From assembly GCA_001796995.1 (NCBI GenBank), contig MGOB01000072.1:12828-18636 (forward strand): a DNA stretch of 5,809 nt, written 5' to 3'. Shown here piece after piece: positions 1-5,809 of the stretch. The DNA comes from Chloroflexi bacterium RBG_16_68_14. Lineage in GTDB: Bacteria > Chloroflexota > Dehalococcoidia > DSTF01 > RBG-16-68-14. A model generated the notes under the pieces. That model searched no databases. It was given only the letters and a program-made list of their open reading frames with translations, and was not told the DNA's origin. Numbering within the stretch: position 1 is the stretch's first letter; the number at the start of each line of letters is the position of its first letter. The position numbers and the translations under genes were made by a program.

Positions 1-1272
1 TTCGAGCAGGCGGGAGCCCAAGAGCGCGCGTTCTGGGAGCAGCCGCAGGAGCGGTTCTCCCTGGTGGCCGTCGGCGCGGCGGCCCATCTCATCGGCTGGG
101 GCAGCGAGCGCTTCGCTCAGGTGGCCGCCGGCTGGCGCCACCTCATGTCTGGGGCGATCGTCGAGTCGGCGGGCACGTGCCCCCTTTCCGCACCCGTGGC
201 CCTGGGCGGCTTCGCCTTCGATACGAGCCGGGGAGGGGACGCCGCCTGGGGAGACTATCCGGACGCCCTCCTCACCGTCCCCAGGATCCTCTTCGTCTTC
301 CGCGACGGCTCCTCGTGGCTTGTCGCGAGCGCGCTCGTCACCTCCGGCTGCGACGGGGAGGCCGAGGTGGAGGCGATGGCGGCCGACCTCCGCCGGCTGC
401 TGGCGGACGGCGACGGCGTGCCCGCTCGCGAGGATCCAGTGGGTCCTATCGATCTGGAGGACGGCGATGGGCAGCGCTGGCGGGAGGCGGTGGCCGCCGT
501 CGTGCGAGAGGTGCAGGCGGGCGCCATCCAGAAGCTGGTGCTGGCGCGCCGGGTGCGTGCTTGCGCCGACGGGCCGCTGGCGCCGGGCCCGGTGCTGCGC
601 CGGCTGCGCGAGGGCTACGGCGGCTGCACCATTTTCGCCTTCGCCCGGGGTGGGAGCTGCTTCCTGGGGGCGACGCCGGAGCGGCTCGTTCGCCTGGATG
701 GGCGCGCCGTGCGGGCGGACTGCCTGGCCGGCTCGGCTGCCCGGGGCGCGACGGAGGAGGAGGACCGGTCGCTGGGCGCAGCGCTCCTCGCGGACGGGAA
801 GGAGTGGCACGAGCACGCCCTGGTGGTGGACGCCCTGAGAGAGGCCCTGGGGCCGCTCTGCGCCAGCCTCAGCGTGCCGGAAGGGCCCCGCATCCTGCGC
901 ATGCCCAACGTCCAGCACCTGCACACGCCTGTCGAGGGCGTACTCACGGACGAGCGGCACATCCTGGAGCTGGCCGCGCGGCTGCACCCCACGCCGGCCG
1001 CCGGCGGCCTTCCTCAGGGAGTCGCCCTCTCCCTCATCCGGTCGTATGAGCCCTTCGAGCGCGGCTGGTACGCCGGCCCCGTGGGCTGGATCGATGGGCG
1101 TGGCGCGGGCGAGTTCGACGTGGCGATCCGCTCCGCGCTCGTCAGAGAGAGCGAGGCGTTCCTTTACGCTGGCTGCGGCATCGTCGCCGGCTCCGACCCC
1201 GACCGCGAGTACCAGGAGTCGTGCTTGAAGCTGCAACCGATGCTATGGGCGATCAACGGCAAGGCCAGTTGA
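1..1272 (+). CDS. menF: Isochorismate synthase MenF (5' partial)
   Basis: Isochorismate synthase isomerises chorismate to isochorismate in the cytoplasm, the committed step toward menaquinone. The reading frame is open from base 1. The residues before the GTG at 64 (FWEQPQERFSLVAVG) look like the conserved N-terminal part of MenF proteins, so the gene begins upstream and the GTG is internal. In the 423-residue fragment the chorismate-binding domain fills the C-terminal half. It shows QKLVLARR near 177-184 with the likely general-base Lys178, GATPERL near 223-229, LAGSAARG near 242-249, the EH..VVD metal-site region near 271-276, HPTPAAGGLP near 329-338, YEPFERGWYAGPVGW near 349-363, and SDPDREYQESCLK near 398-410, whose glutamates usually bind Mg2+. 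Other members of the chorismate-utilising family (anthranilate, aminodeoxychorismate or salicylate synthases) are less likely because menD follows directly. Its 3' end overlaps the start of menD. No defect is visible. Confidence 0.95.
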   Translation, partial: FEQAGAQERAFWEQPQERFSLVAVGAAAHLIGWGSERFAQVAAGWRHLMSGAIVESAGTCPLSAPVALGGFAFDTSRGGDAAWGDYPDALLTVPRILFVFRDGSSWLVASALVTSGCDGEAEVEAMAADLRRLLADGDGVPAREDPVGPIDLEDGDGQRWREAVAAVVREVQAGAIQKLVLARRVRACADGPLAPGPVLRRLREGYGGCTIFAFARGGSCFLGATPERLVRLDGRAVRADCLAGSAARGATEEEDRSLGAALLADGKEWHEHALVVDALREALGPLCASLSVPEGPRILRMPNVQHLHTPVEGVLTDERHILELAARLHPTPAAGGLPQGVALSLIRSYEPFERGWYAGPVGWIDGRGAGEFDVAIRSALVRESEAFLYAGCGIVAGSDPDREYQESCLKLQPMLWAINGKAS

Positions 1273-3068
1273 CGGCGGGCGAGACGCTGCACCAGTTCGT
1301 CGGTGCCTTCGTGGACGAGCTGGCGCGCTCCGGCGTCGGGCACGTCTGCCTCTGTCCCGGTTCCCGTTCGACGCCGCTAGCCCTGCTGCTGCGTCGCCAT
1401 CCGGCCGTCCGAGTCTGGACGCACCTGGATGAGCGCTCGGCCGCCTTCTTCGCCCTGGGGATGGCGAAAGCCCTCCGGGAGCCGGTGGCCGTGCTCTCCA
1501 CCTCGGGGACGGCGGCGGTCAACTTCGCCCCCGCCGTGGTCGAGGCGTACTACGCCCGGGTGCCGCTATTGGTGCTCACGGCGGACCGGCCGCCGGATCT
1601 GCGAGGCGTCGGTGCGCCCCAGACCATCGACCAGGTGCGGTTGTACGGGCCGCACGTCAAGTGGTTCGTGGAGATGCTGCTGCCGGAGGCCTCGCCGGAG
1701 GCGCTGCGCTATGCGCGCACCGTCGCCTGCCGCGCTGCCGCCACCGCTCGGGCCGATGCCGCCGGCCCGGTGCACGTCAACTTCCCCTTCCGGGAGCCGC
1801 TCATCCCTGCCGGCCAGGGACTCCCTCCTGGCCGCGATGGGGCGTTCTCGCTCACCGACGAGGGAGCGCCCTATGTCAGCGTCGCCCAGGCGCCTCGCAG
1901 GCCCGACCCGGCCGACCTGGCGCCGCTGGCCAAAGACCTGCTCGCGGCTGATCGAGGTCTCATCGTCTGCGGCCCCCAGGACGACCCGGACTTCCCCCAG
2001 GCCGTCGCGCGGCTGGCGGAGGGGCTGGGCTTCCCCTTGCTGGCGGACCCCCTCTCGCAGGTGCGCTGCGGGCCTCACCACGGCCCCCATGTCATCGATA
2101 GCTATGACGCCTTCCTGCGGGACGAGGCGACGAGCGCTGACCTGGCGCCGGAGGTGGTGCTCCGGTTCAGCGGGACGCCGGTTTCCAAGGCGCTGCTCCT
2201 CTACCTCCAGCGCCACGGCGGCTGCCGCCAGATCCTCGTCGACGGCGGCGGTGGCTGGAGCGACCCGGCCCTGACCGCCAGCGACGTGCTCCACGCCGAC
2301 CCGCTCTCGTTCTGCGAGGCGCTGCTTGTGGCGCTCCGGTCGTCCGGCCCGCGGCGAAGTCGAGCGGCGAGGGCGGACTGGGCGAGGCGCTGGCAGGCGA
2401 CGGCGCAGCGGGCCCGGGCCGGCCTGCGGCGTCGCCTCGCCGAAGAGCCCGGGCTCTCGGAGCCCGGCGTCTTGGCCGAGCTGGCCGGTCTGCTGCCGGC
2501 CGGCGCTACGCTCTTCGCCGGGAACAGCATGCCCGTCCGCGACCTCGATCTCTGTTTTCCCGGCGCGGCGCGCCCCATCCGCTTCCTGGCCAATCGAGGC
2601 GCCAGCGGCATCGACGGCGTGGTGTCCACCGCCCTGGGGGCGAGCGCCGTCAGCACGGGCCCGCTGGTGCTGGCCATCGGCGACCTCTCCTTCTACCACG
2701 ACATGAACGGCCTGCTGGCCGTCCGGCGGCACAACCTGAGCGCCACCGTGGTGCTCCTCAACAACGACGGCGGCGGCATCTTCTCCTTCCTGTCCCAAGC
2801 GGAGGAGGGGGAGCACTTCGAGGAGTTGTTCGGCACGCCCCACGGGCTGGACTTCCGCCCCGCGGCGGAGCTCTACGGCCTCGACTACCGCCGCGTCGAG
2901 AGCTGGGAGGAGTTCCGGGGGGCGATACAGCAATCGATGGGCGCGCCGGGCGTGGGCCTGGTCGAAGTGCGCACCGACCGCCAAGCGAACGTGCGGCTCC
3001 ACCGGGAGCTGTGGGCCGCCGCGTCGGAAGCCGTCCGGGCAGCCGCCCAGGAGGCGACGGCGCCATGA
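1245..3068 (+). CDS. menD: SEPHCHC synthase MenD (thiamine diphosphate enzyme)
   Basis: MenD is a thiamine-diphosphate- and Mg2+-dependent enzyme that decarboxylates 2-oxoglutarate and adds the product to isochorismate, giving SEPHCHC. Numbered from the ATG at 1245 (607 residues), it shows the N-terminal CPGSRSTPLAL motif at 37-47 and HLDERSAAF at 60-68, with Glu63 matching the catalytic cofactor-activating glutamate. STSGTAAVNFAPAVVEAYY follows at 85-103, then TADRPPDLRGVGAPQTIDQ at 112-130. The C-terminal half has GNSMPVRDLD at 426-435, NRGASGIDGVVSTALGAS at 450-467 and the cofactor-metal motif GDLSFYHDMNG at 479-489 running to NNDGGGIF at 506-513. Asp480, Asn507 and Gly509 have the spacing of the metal site in known MenD proteins. 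The start is uncertain: the frame is open to a GTG at 1221, and a TTG at 1269 gives the N-terminus most like family members. The stop shares ATGA with menH. Length is slightly above the usual 550-590, with an Ala-rich C-terminal tail. It is very likely functional. Confidence 0.96.
   Translation: MGDQRQGQLTAGETLHQFVGAFVDELARSGVGHVCLCPGSRSTPLALLLRRHPAVRVWTHLDERSAAFFALGMAKALREPVAVLSTSGTAAVNFAPAVVEAYYARVPLLVLTADRPPDLRGVGAPQTIDQVRLYGPHVKWFVEMLLPEASPEALRYARTVACRAAATARADAAGPVHVNFPFREPLIPAGQGLPPGRDGAFSLTDEGAPYVSVAQAPRRPDPADLAPLAKDLLAADRGLIVCGPQDDPDFPQAVARLAEGLGFPLLADPLSQVRCGPHHGPHVIDSYDAFLRDEATSADLAPEVVLRFSGTPVSKALLLYLQRHGGCRQILVDGGGGWSDPALTASDVLHADPLSFCEALLVALRSSGPRRSRAARADWARRWQATAQRARAGLRRRLAEEPGLSEPGVLAELAGLLPAGATLFAGNSMPVRDLDLCFPGAARPIRFLANRGASGIDGVVSTALGASAVSTGPLVLAIGDLSFYHDMNGLLAVRRHNLSATVVLLNNDGGGIFSFLSQAEEGEHFEELFGTPHGLDFRPAAELYGLDYRRVESWEEFRGAIQQSMGAPGVGLVEVRTDRQANVRLHRELWAAASEAVRAAAQEATAP
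3049..3054 (+). promoter_or_regulatory. Ribosome binding site of menH
   Basis: A perfect AGGAGG lies inside the last codons of menD, 10 bases before the ATG at 3065. It decides the menH start, because the same frame is open further upstream to a GTG at 3011 that would add an 18-residue Arg/Gly-rich stretch unlike any hydrolase N-terminus. Confidence 0.8.
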
Positions 3069-3913
3069 CCCGCGTCGCCGTCAACGGCATGCACCTCAAC
3101 GTAGAGGTGAGGGGCGAAGGGCCGGCCCTGCTCCTGCTGCACGGCTTCACGGGCAGCGGCGCTACCTGGACGCCTCATTTGGAGGCCTGGGAGGGGTTCA
3201 CCACCGTGGCGGTGGACCTCTTGGGGCACGGCCAATCGGACTGCCCGCCCGACCCGGCCCGCTACCGGATGGAGCGCTGCGTGGAGGACCTGACGGTTCT
3301 GCTGGACGAACTGGGCATCCGACGGGCGGTGGTGCTGGGCTACTCCATGGGAGGACGGGTGGCTCTCCACCTGGCGCTCCACGCCCCTGAGCGGCTGTGG
3401 GCGCTCGTCCTGGAGAGCGCGTCCGCGGGCATCGAGGACGCGGCCGAGCGGGAGGAGCGGGCGCGCAGCGACGCCGCCCTGGCCGAGGCCATCGAGCGGG
3501 ACGGCGTAGCGGCCTTTGTCGACCGCTGGCAAGACCAGCCCCTCTTCGCCAGCCAGGCGCGCCTGCCCGCCGCCATCCGCGAGGAGGTGCGACGCCAGCG
3601 GCTGCGCAACGACCCGCGAGGGCTGGCCAACAGCCTGCGGGGCATGGGCGCCGGCGTCCAGGAGCCGCTGCTGAACCGGCTGGGCGAGCTGCGGGTGCCG
3701 GTGCTGCTCCTGGCGGGCGCGCTGGACGAGAAGTACTGCGCCCTGGCCCGACTGATGGCGGCGGCGCTCCCCTGCGCCCGATTGGAGGTCGTCCCGGAGG
3801 CGGGACACGCGGTACATCTGGAACGGCCGGAGACGTTCGTCGGGGCGGTGCGGGAGTTCCTGGTCGGCTGCCTGGCGGGAGAACGACGGAAGGAGCGTGA
3901 ACGATGTCGGTAG
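3065..3913 (+). CDS. menH: SHCHC synthase MenH (alpha/beta hydrolase)
   Basis: This is an alpha/beta-hydrolase-fold protein of 282 residues, assigned as MenH, which eliminates pyruvate from the MenD product SEPHCHC to give SHCHC in the cytoplasm. It shows the oxyanion strand LLLLHGFTGSG at 22-32, VDLLGHGQSD at 50-59, the nucleophile elbow GYSMGG at 92-97 with Ser94, LLLAGALDEKY at 214-224 with Asp221, and PEAGHAVHLERP at 244-255 with His248. Ser94-Asp221-His248 form the expected triad. Fold and triad alone do not separate MenH from other small hydrolases, so the specific call rests on its position between menD and menB, as in Bacillus and Escherichia men operons, and on MenH-like GYSMGGR and GHGQSD sequences. 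The start overlaps the menD stop (ATGA) and has a strong ribosome binding site. The basic C-terminal tail (ERRKERER) is partly dictated by the menB ribosome binding site embedded in it. Confidence 0.9.
   Translation: MTRVAVNGMHLNVEVRGEGPALLLLHGFTGSGATWTPHLEAWEGFTTVAVDLLGHGQSDCPPDPARYRMERCVEDLTVLLDELGIRRAVVLGYSMGGRVALHLALHAPERLWALVLESASAGIEDAAEREERARSDAALAEAIERDGVAAFVDRWQDQPLFASQARLPAAIREEVRRQRLRNDPRGLANSLRGMGAGVQEPLLNRLGELRVPVLLLAGALDEKYCALARLMAAALPCARLEVVPEAGHAVHLERPETFVGAVREFLVGCLAGERRKERERCR
3888..3895 (+). promoter_or_regulatory. Ribosome binding site of menB
   Basis: GGAAGGAG lies within the last codons of menH, 8 bases before the ATG at 3904. It supports that start and implies that menB translation is coupled to the end of menH. 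Confidence 0.8.
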
Positions 3914-4722
3914 CGTGGCAACAGGTTTGCGAATACGAGGACATCATCTACGAGAGCGCGGAGGGCATGGCCAAGATCACCATCAACCGGCCCGAGGTGC
4001 GCAACGCCTTCCGCCCCGAGACGCTGTTCGAGCTGCAGGACGCCTTCGCCCGCGTGCGGGACGCCCGGGATATCGGCGTGGCCATCCTTACCGGGGCGGG
4101 CACGGAGGCGTTCTGCTCGGGCGGCGACCAGCGGGTGCGGGGCGAAGGGGGCTACGTGGGCGAGGACGGCGTGCCCCGGCTGAACGCCCTGGACCTCCAG
4201 CGCCAGATCCGGACGCTGCCTAAGCCGGCCATCGCCATGGTGGCGGGATACGCCATCGGCGGCGGCCACGTGCTGCACCTGGTGTGCGACCTTACCATCG
4301 CCGCCGAGAACGCCGTGTTCGGCCAGACCGGGCCCAAGGTCGGCAGCTTCGACGCCGGCTACGGGGCCACCCTCCTGGCACGCGTCGTCGGCCACAAGAA
4401 GGCGCGGGAGATCTGGTACCTCTGCCGGCAGTACTCGGCGCAGGACGCACTGGAGATGGGGCTGGTCAACGCCGTCGTCCCCCTGGAGCGGCTGGAGGAG
4501 GAGACCGTCCAGTGGGCGCGGGAGATCCTGGCGAAGAGCCCCACCGCCCTCCGGCTCCTGAAGTCGGCCTTCAACGCCGACACCGACGGCCTGGCCGGCC
4601 TCCAGCAGTTGGCCGGAGACGCCACCCTCCTCTTCTACCTGACCGAGGAGGCGAAGGAGGGTCGGAGCGCCTTCCTGGAGAAGCGCAAGCCGGACTTCTC
4701 GCGCTTCCCGCGCCTTCCCTGA
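3904..4722 (+). CDS. menB: 1,4-dihydroxy-2-naphthoyl-CoA synthase MenB (type I)
   Basis: This crotonase-superfamily enzyme of 272 residues closes o-succinylbenzoyl-CoA into 1,4-dihydroxy-2-naphthoyl-CoA by an intramolecular Claisen condensation in the cytoplasm. The sequence follows MenB closely throughout. INRPEVRNAFRP lies at 27-38 and the oxyanion-hole CSGGDQRVRG at 71-80. The substrate-loop GGY has Tyr84, LDLQRQIR lies at 96-103 and VAGYAIGGGHVLH at 113-125. QTGPKVGSFDAGYG at 141-154 includes Ser148 and Asp150, which match active-site residues of known MenB proteins. AREIWYLCRQY is at 167-177, and the C-terminal FYLTEEAKEGRSAFLEKRKPD carries the family Tyr245. The glycine of QTG (Gly143) is the mark of type I, bicarbonate-dependent enzymes; type II enzymes carry Asp there. 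Length is normal for the family. The start overlaps the end of menH by 10 bases. Alternative crotonase functions are very unlikely. Confidence 0.97.
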   Translation: MSVAWQQVCEYEDIIYESAEGMAKITINRPEVRNAFRPETLFELQDAFARVRDARDIGVAILTGAGTEAFCSGGDQRVRGEGGYVGEDGVPRLNALDLQRQIRTLPKPAIAMVAGYAIGGGHVLHLVCDLTIAAENAVFGQTGPKVGSFDAGYGATLLARVVGHKKAREIWYLCRQYSAQDALEMGLVNAVVPLERLEEETVQWAREILAKSPTALRLLKSAFNADTDGLAGLQQLAGDATLLFYLTEEAKEGRSAFLEKRKPDFSRFPRLP

Positions 4723-4732
4723 GAGAGACGCC

Positions 4733-5635
4733 GTGACCGGCGAGGCCGTCTCCTCTCGGCCTGTCCCCTGGACGCACTGGCTGACCGCCGCGCGGCCCGC
4801 CACGCTCTCGGCGGCGGTGGCTCCGGTGCTGGTGGGGGCGGCAGCGGCGGGAGCCGACGGGCACTTCCGCCCTCCGGTCTTCGCGGCGACGCTGGCGGCG
4901 GCGCTGCTCATCCAGATCGGCACCAACCTGGCCAACGATCTCTTCGATTTCGAGCGCGGGGCGGACACGGCGGAGCGGCTGGGGCCGCCCCGGGTCGCCC
5001 AGAGCGGCCTCATCCCTCCCGAGCAGGTGCGGCTGGGCACCTACGTCGCCTTCGGCGCGGCGGCGGGGCTGGGCCTCTACCTGATGTTCGTCGGCGGCTG
5101 GCCCATCGTGGCCATCGGCGTGCTCTCCATCGCCGCCGGGGTCGCTTACACCGGTGGCCCCTGGCCGCTGGGCTACCACGGCCTGGGCGATCTGCTGGTG
5201 TTCGTCTTCTTCGGCCTGGTCGCCTTGGCCGGCACCTACTACTTGCAGGCGGAGGAGCTGAGCGTTGTCGCCCTGGTCGCCGCCGTCCCGGTGGGCCTGC
5301 TGGTCACCGCCATCCTGGTGGCCAACAACCTGCGCGACATCGAGACGGACGCTCGAGCGGGCAAGCGGACGCTGGCCGTGCGCCTGGGCGAGAGGCCCAC
5401 CCGCCTCCAGTACGCGCTGCTCGTCCTGGGGGCCTACGCCTGTCTGCCCGCCCTGCTGCTCGTCGATGTGGGAGCTTGGGCCTGGCTCCCCTGGCTCACG
5501 CTGCCGCTAGCGCTAGTCCTCAGCCGTACCGTGCTGCTCGGCGCCAGGGGCCGCGCGCTGAACCCCGTGCTTAAGTGGACGGCGCAGCTCCACCTCGCCT
5601 TCGGCTCGCTCCTCGCGCTGGGTCTGCTCCTATGA
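4733..5635 (+). CDS. menA: 1,4-dihydroxy-2-naphthoate polyprenyltransferase MenA
   Basis: This UbiA-superfamily integral membrane prenyltransferase of 300 residues transfers a polyprenyl chain from its diphosphate to 1,4-dihydroxy-2-naphthoate, with loss of CO2, giving demethylmenaquinone. It opens with the MenA-like WLTAARPATLSAAVAPVLVG at 16-35. The first Asp-rich site is NDLFDFERGADT at 68-79 and the second is DIETDARAGKRTLAVRLG at 202-219. These bind the Mg2+-diphosphate of the prenyl donor. YTGGPWPLGYHGLGD at 139-153 is typical of MenA as opposed to UbiA or chlorophyll synthases. Several hydrophobic membrane segments are visible, for example near 26-40, 52-66, 103-119, 123-139, 154-170, 178-197, 225-245, 250-268 and 285-300. 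The GTG start lies 10 bases after menB, with a weak purine-rich stretch (GAGAGAGA, 4721-4728) before it. The stop overlaps the menC start as ATGA. Confidence 0.95.
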   Translation: MTGEAVSSRPVPWTHWLTAARPATLSAAVAPVLVGAAAAGADGHFRPPVFAATLAAALLIQIGTNLANDLFDFERGADTAERLGPPRVAQSGLIPPEQVRLGTYVAFGAAAGLGLYLMFVGGWPIVAIGVLSIAAGVAYTGGPWPLGYHGLGDLLVFVFFGLVALAGTYYLQAEELSVVALVAAVPVGLLVTAILVANNLRDIETDARAGKRTLAVRLGERPTRLQYALLVLGAYACLPALLLVDVGAWAWLPWLTLPLALVLSRTVLLGARGRALNPVLKWTAQLHLAFGSLLALGLLL

Positions 5636-5809
5636 AGGTGACCGCGCTCTCCTGGAGGAGCTTCCGGCTGCCGTTGCGCGCCCCCTGGCGCACCGCCGGT
5701 GGCGAGATGACGCATCGCGAGGGCCTGGTGTTGCGGCTGATGACCGACGCTGGCGTCGTCGGGCTGGGCGAGGCCTCGCCCCATCCGGCGGCGGGCCTGG
5801 AGGCGGCGC
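5632..5809 (+). CDS. menC: o-Succinylbenzoate synthase MenC (3' partial)
   Basis: The first 59 codons of an enolase-superfamily protein are present, running off the window end. The N-terminal capping domain begins MKVTALSWRSFRLPLRAPWR, followed by a TAGGEMTHREGLVLRL stretch and then TDAGVVGLGEASPHP at about 41-55. That pattern (basic FRLPLR.PWRTA, REG, G.GEASP) is characteristic of MenC and closely related enolase-superfamily enzymes. MenC dehydrates SHCHC to o-succinylbenzoate. The start is fixed by the ATGA overlap with the menA stop; no clear ribosome binding site precedes it, so translation is probably coupled to menA. The catalytic Lys, Asp and Glu residues of the barrel domain lie outside the window. 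Dipeptide epimerases and N-acylamino acid racemases share this N-terminus, so the call depends on operon context. Confidence 0.85.
   Translation, partial: MKVTALSWRSFRLPLRAPWRTAGGEMTHREGLVLRLMTDAGVVGLGEASPHPAAGLEAA

Noticed and set aside
64..66. GTG codon as the true start of menF
   Set aside because: The frame stays open to the window edge, and the 21 upstream residues (FWEQP...RFSLVAVG region) match the conserved N-terminal part of isochorismate synthases, so the gene begins further upstream.
1566..3002. 478-codon open reading frame on the minus strand inside menD
   Set aside because: Its codon boundaries coincide with those of menD, so third-position G/C bias removes antisense stops. The product shows no family motif.
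2885..3817. 310-codon open reading frame on the minus strand across the menD/menH junction
   Set aside because: It is in codon register with menH and shows only compositional bias; MenH on the sense strand has a full catalytic triad.
4723..4732. Terminator or promoter between menB and menA
   Set aside because: Only 10 bases separate the genes and they hold just a weak purine-rich ribosome-binding stretch; there is no room for either signal.
3340..5040. 566-codon open reading frame on the minus strand spanning parts of menH, all of menB and part of menA
   Set aside because: It is in codon register with menB, where stops would need A at the sense third position, which is rare in this G/C-biased gene. 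Its translation is low-complexity (Arg/Ala/Ser/Gly/Pro) with no recognisable domain, while all three sense genes have intact family motifs.
5470..5490. Hairpin GGGAGC/GCTCCC that might be a terminator
   Set aside because: It lies inside the menA coding region, has a short stem and is not followed by a T-rich tract.
5507..5516. 10-bp palindrome CTAGCGCTAG, containing two copies of the often rare CTAG
   Set aside because: It is a single occurrence within the coding sequence of a MenA membrane segment, with no partner site or regulatory context.

Overview
The window is a single-strand, gap-free block of menaquinone (vitamin K2) biosynthesis genes by the classical o-succinylbenzoate (Men) route, all on the + strand. 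In order they are menF (isochorismate synthase, 5' end outside the window), menD, menH, menB, menA and the first 59 codons of menC. Only about 10 bases of the window lie outside a coding region. I see no mobile element, RNA gene, CRISPR array or terminator.

Organism: base composition is very high in G+C (roughly 70% by eye) with strong G/C preference at third codon positions. The protein motifs are ordinary bacterial Men-pathway motifs. The layout resembles the menF-menD-menH-menB-menE-menC cluster of Bacillus, but menA sits where menE would be. A high-GC, respiring, menaquinone-using bacterium such as a member of the Chloroflexota, or a high-GC environmental lineage, would fit. This is an impression from composition and motif style, and the sequence alone does not prove it.

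Layout: menF (1-1272, partial) overlaps the start of menD (about 1245-3068). menD ends in an ATGA overlap with menH (3065-3913). menH overlaps menB (3904-4722) by 10 bases, and the menB ribosome binding site lies inside the last codons of menH. A gap of only 10 bases separates menB from menA (4733-5635). menA ends in a second ATGA overlap with menC (5632 to beyond 5809). This packing indicates one polycistronic message with translational coupling. The promoter should lie upstream of the window, and further genes (menE would be expected) may lie downstream.

How the genes work together: MenF converts chorismate to isochorismate. MenD adds the succinyl-semialdehyde unit from 2-oxoglutarate to give SEPHCHC, and MenH eliminates pyruvate to give SHCHC. 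MenC dehydrates SHCHC to o-succinylbenzoate, and MenE (not in the window) makes its CoA ester. MenB closes the second ring to give 1,4-dihydroxy-2-naphthoyl-CoA. After thioester hydrolysis, MenA prenylates 1,4-dihydroxy-2-naphthoate in the membrane. All visible active-site motifs are intact, so the genes look functional. I found no sign of an undescribed system. The points worth a second look are the ambiguous menD start, the placement of menA, and a few details of gene overlap.
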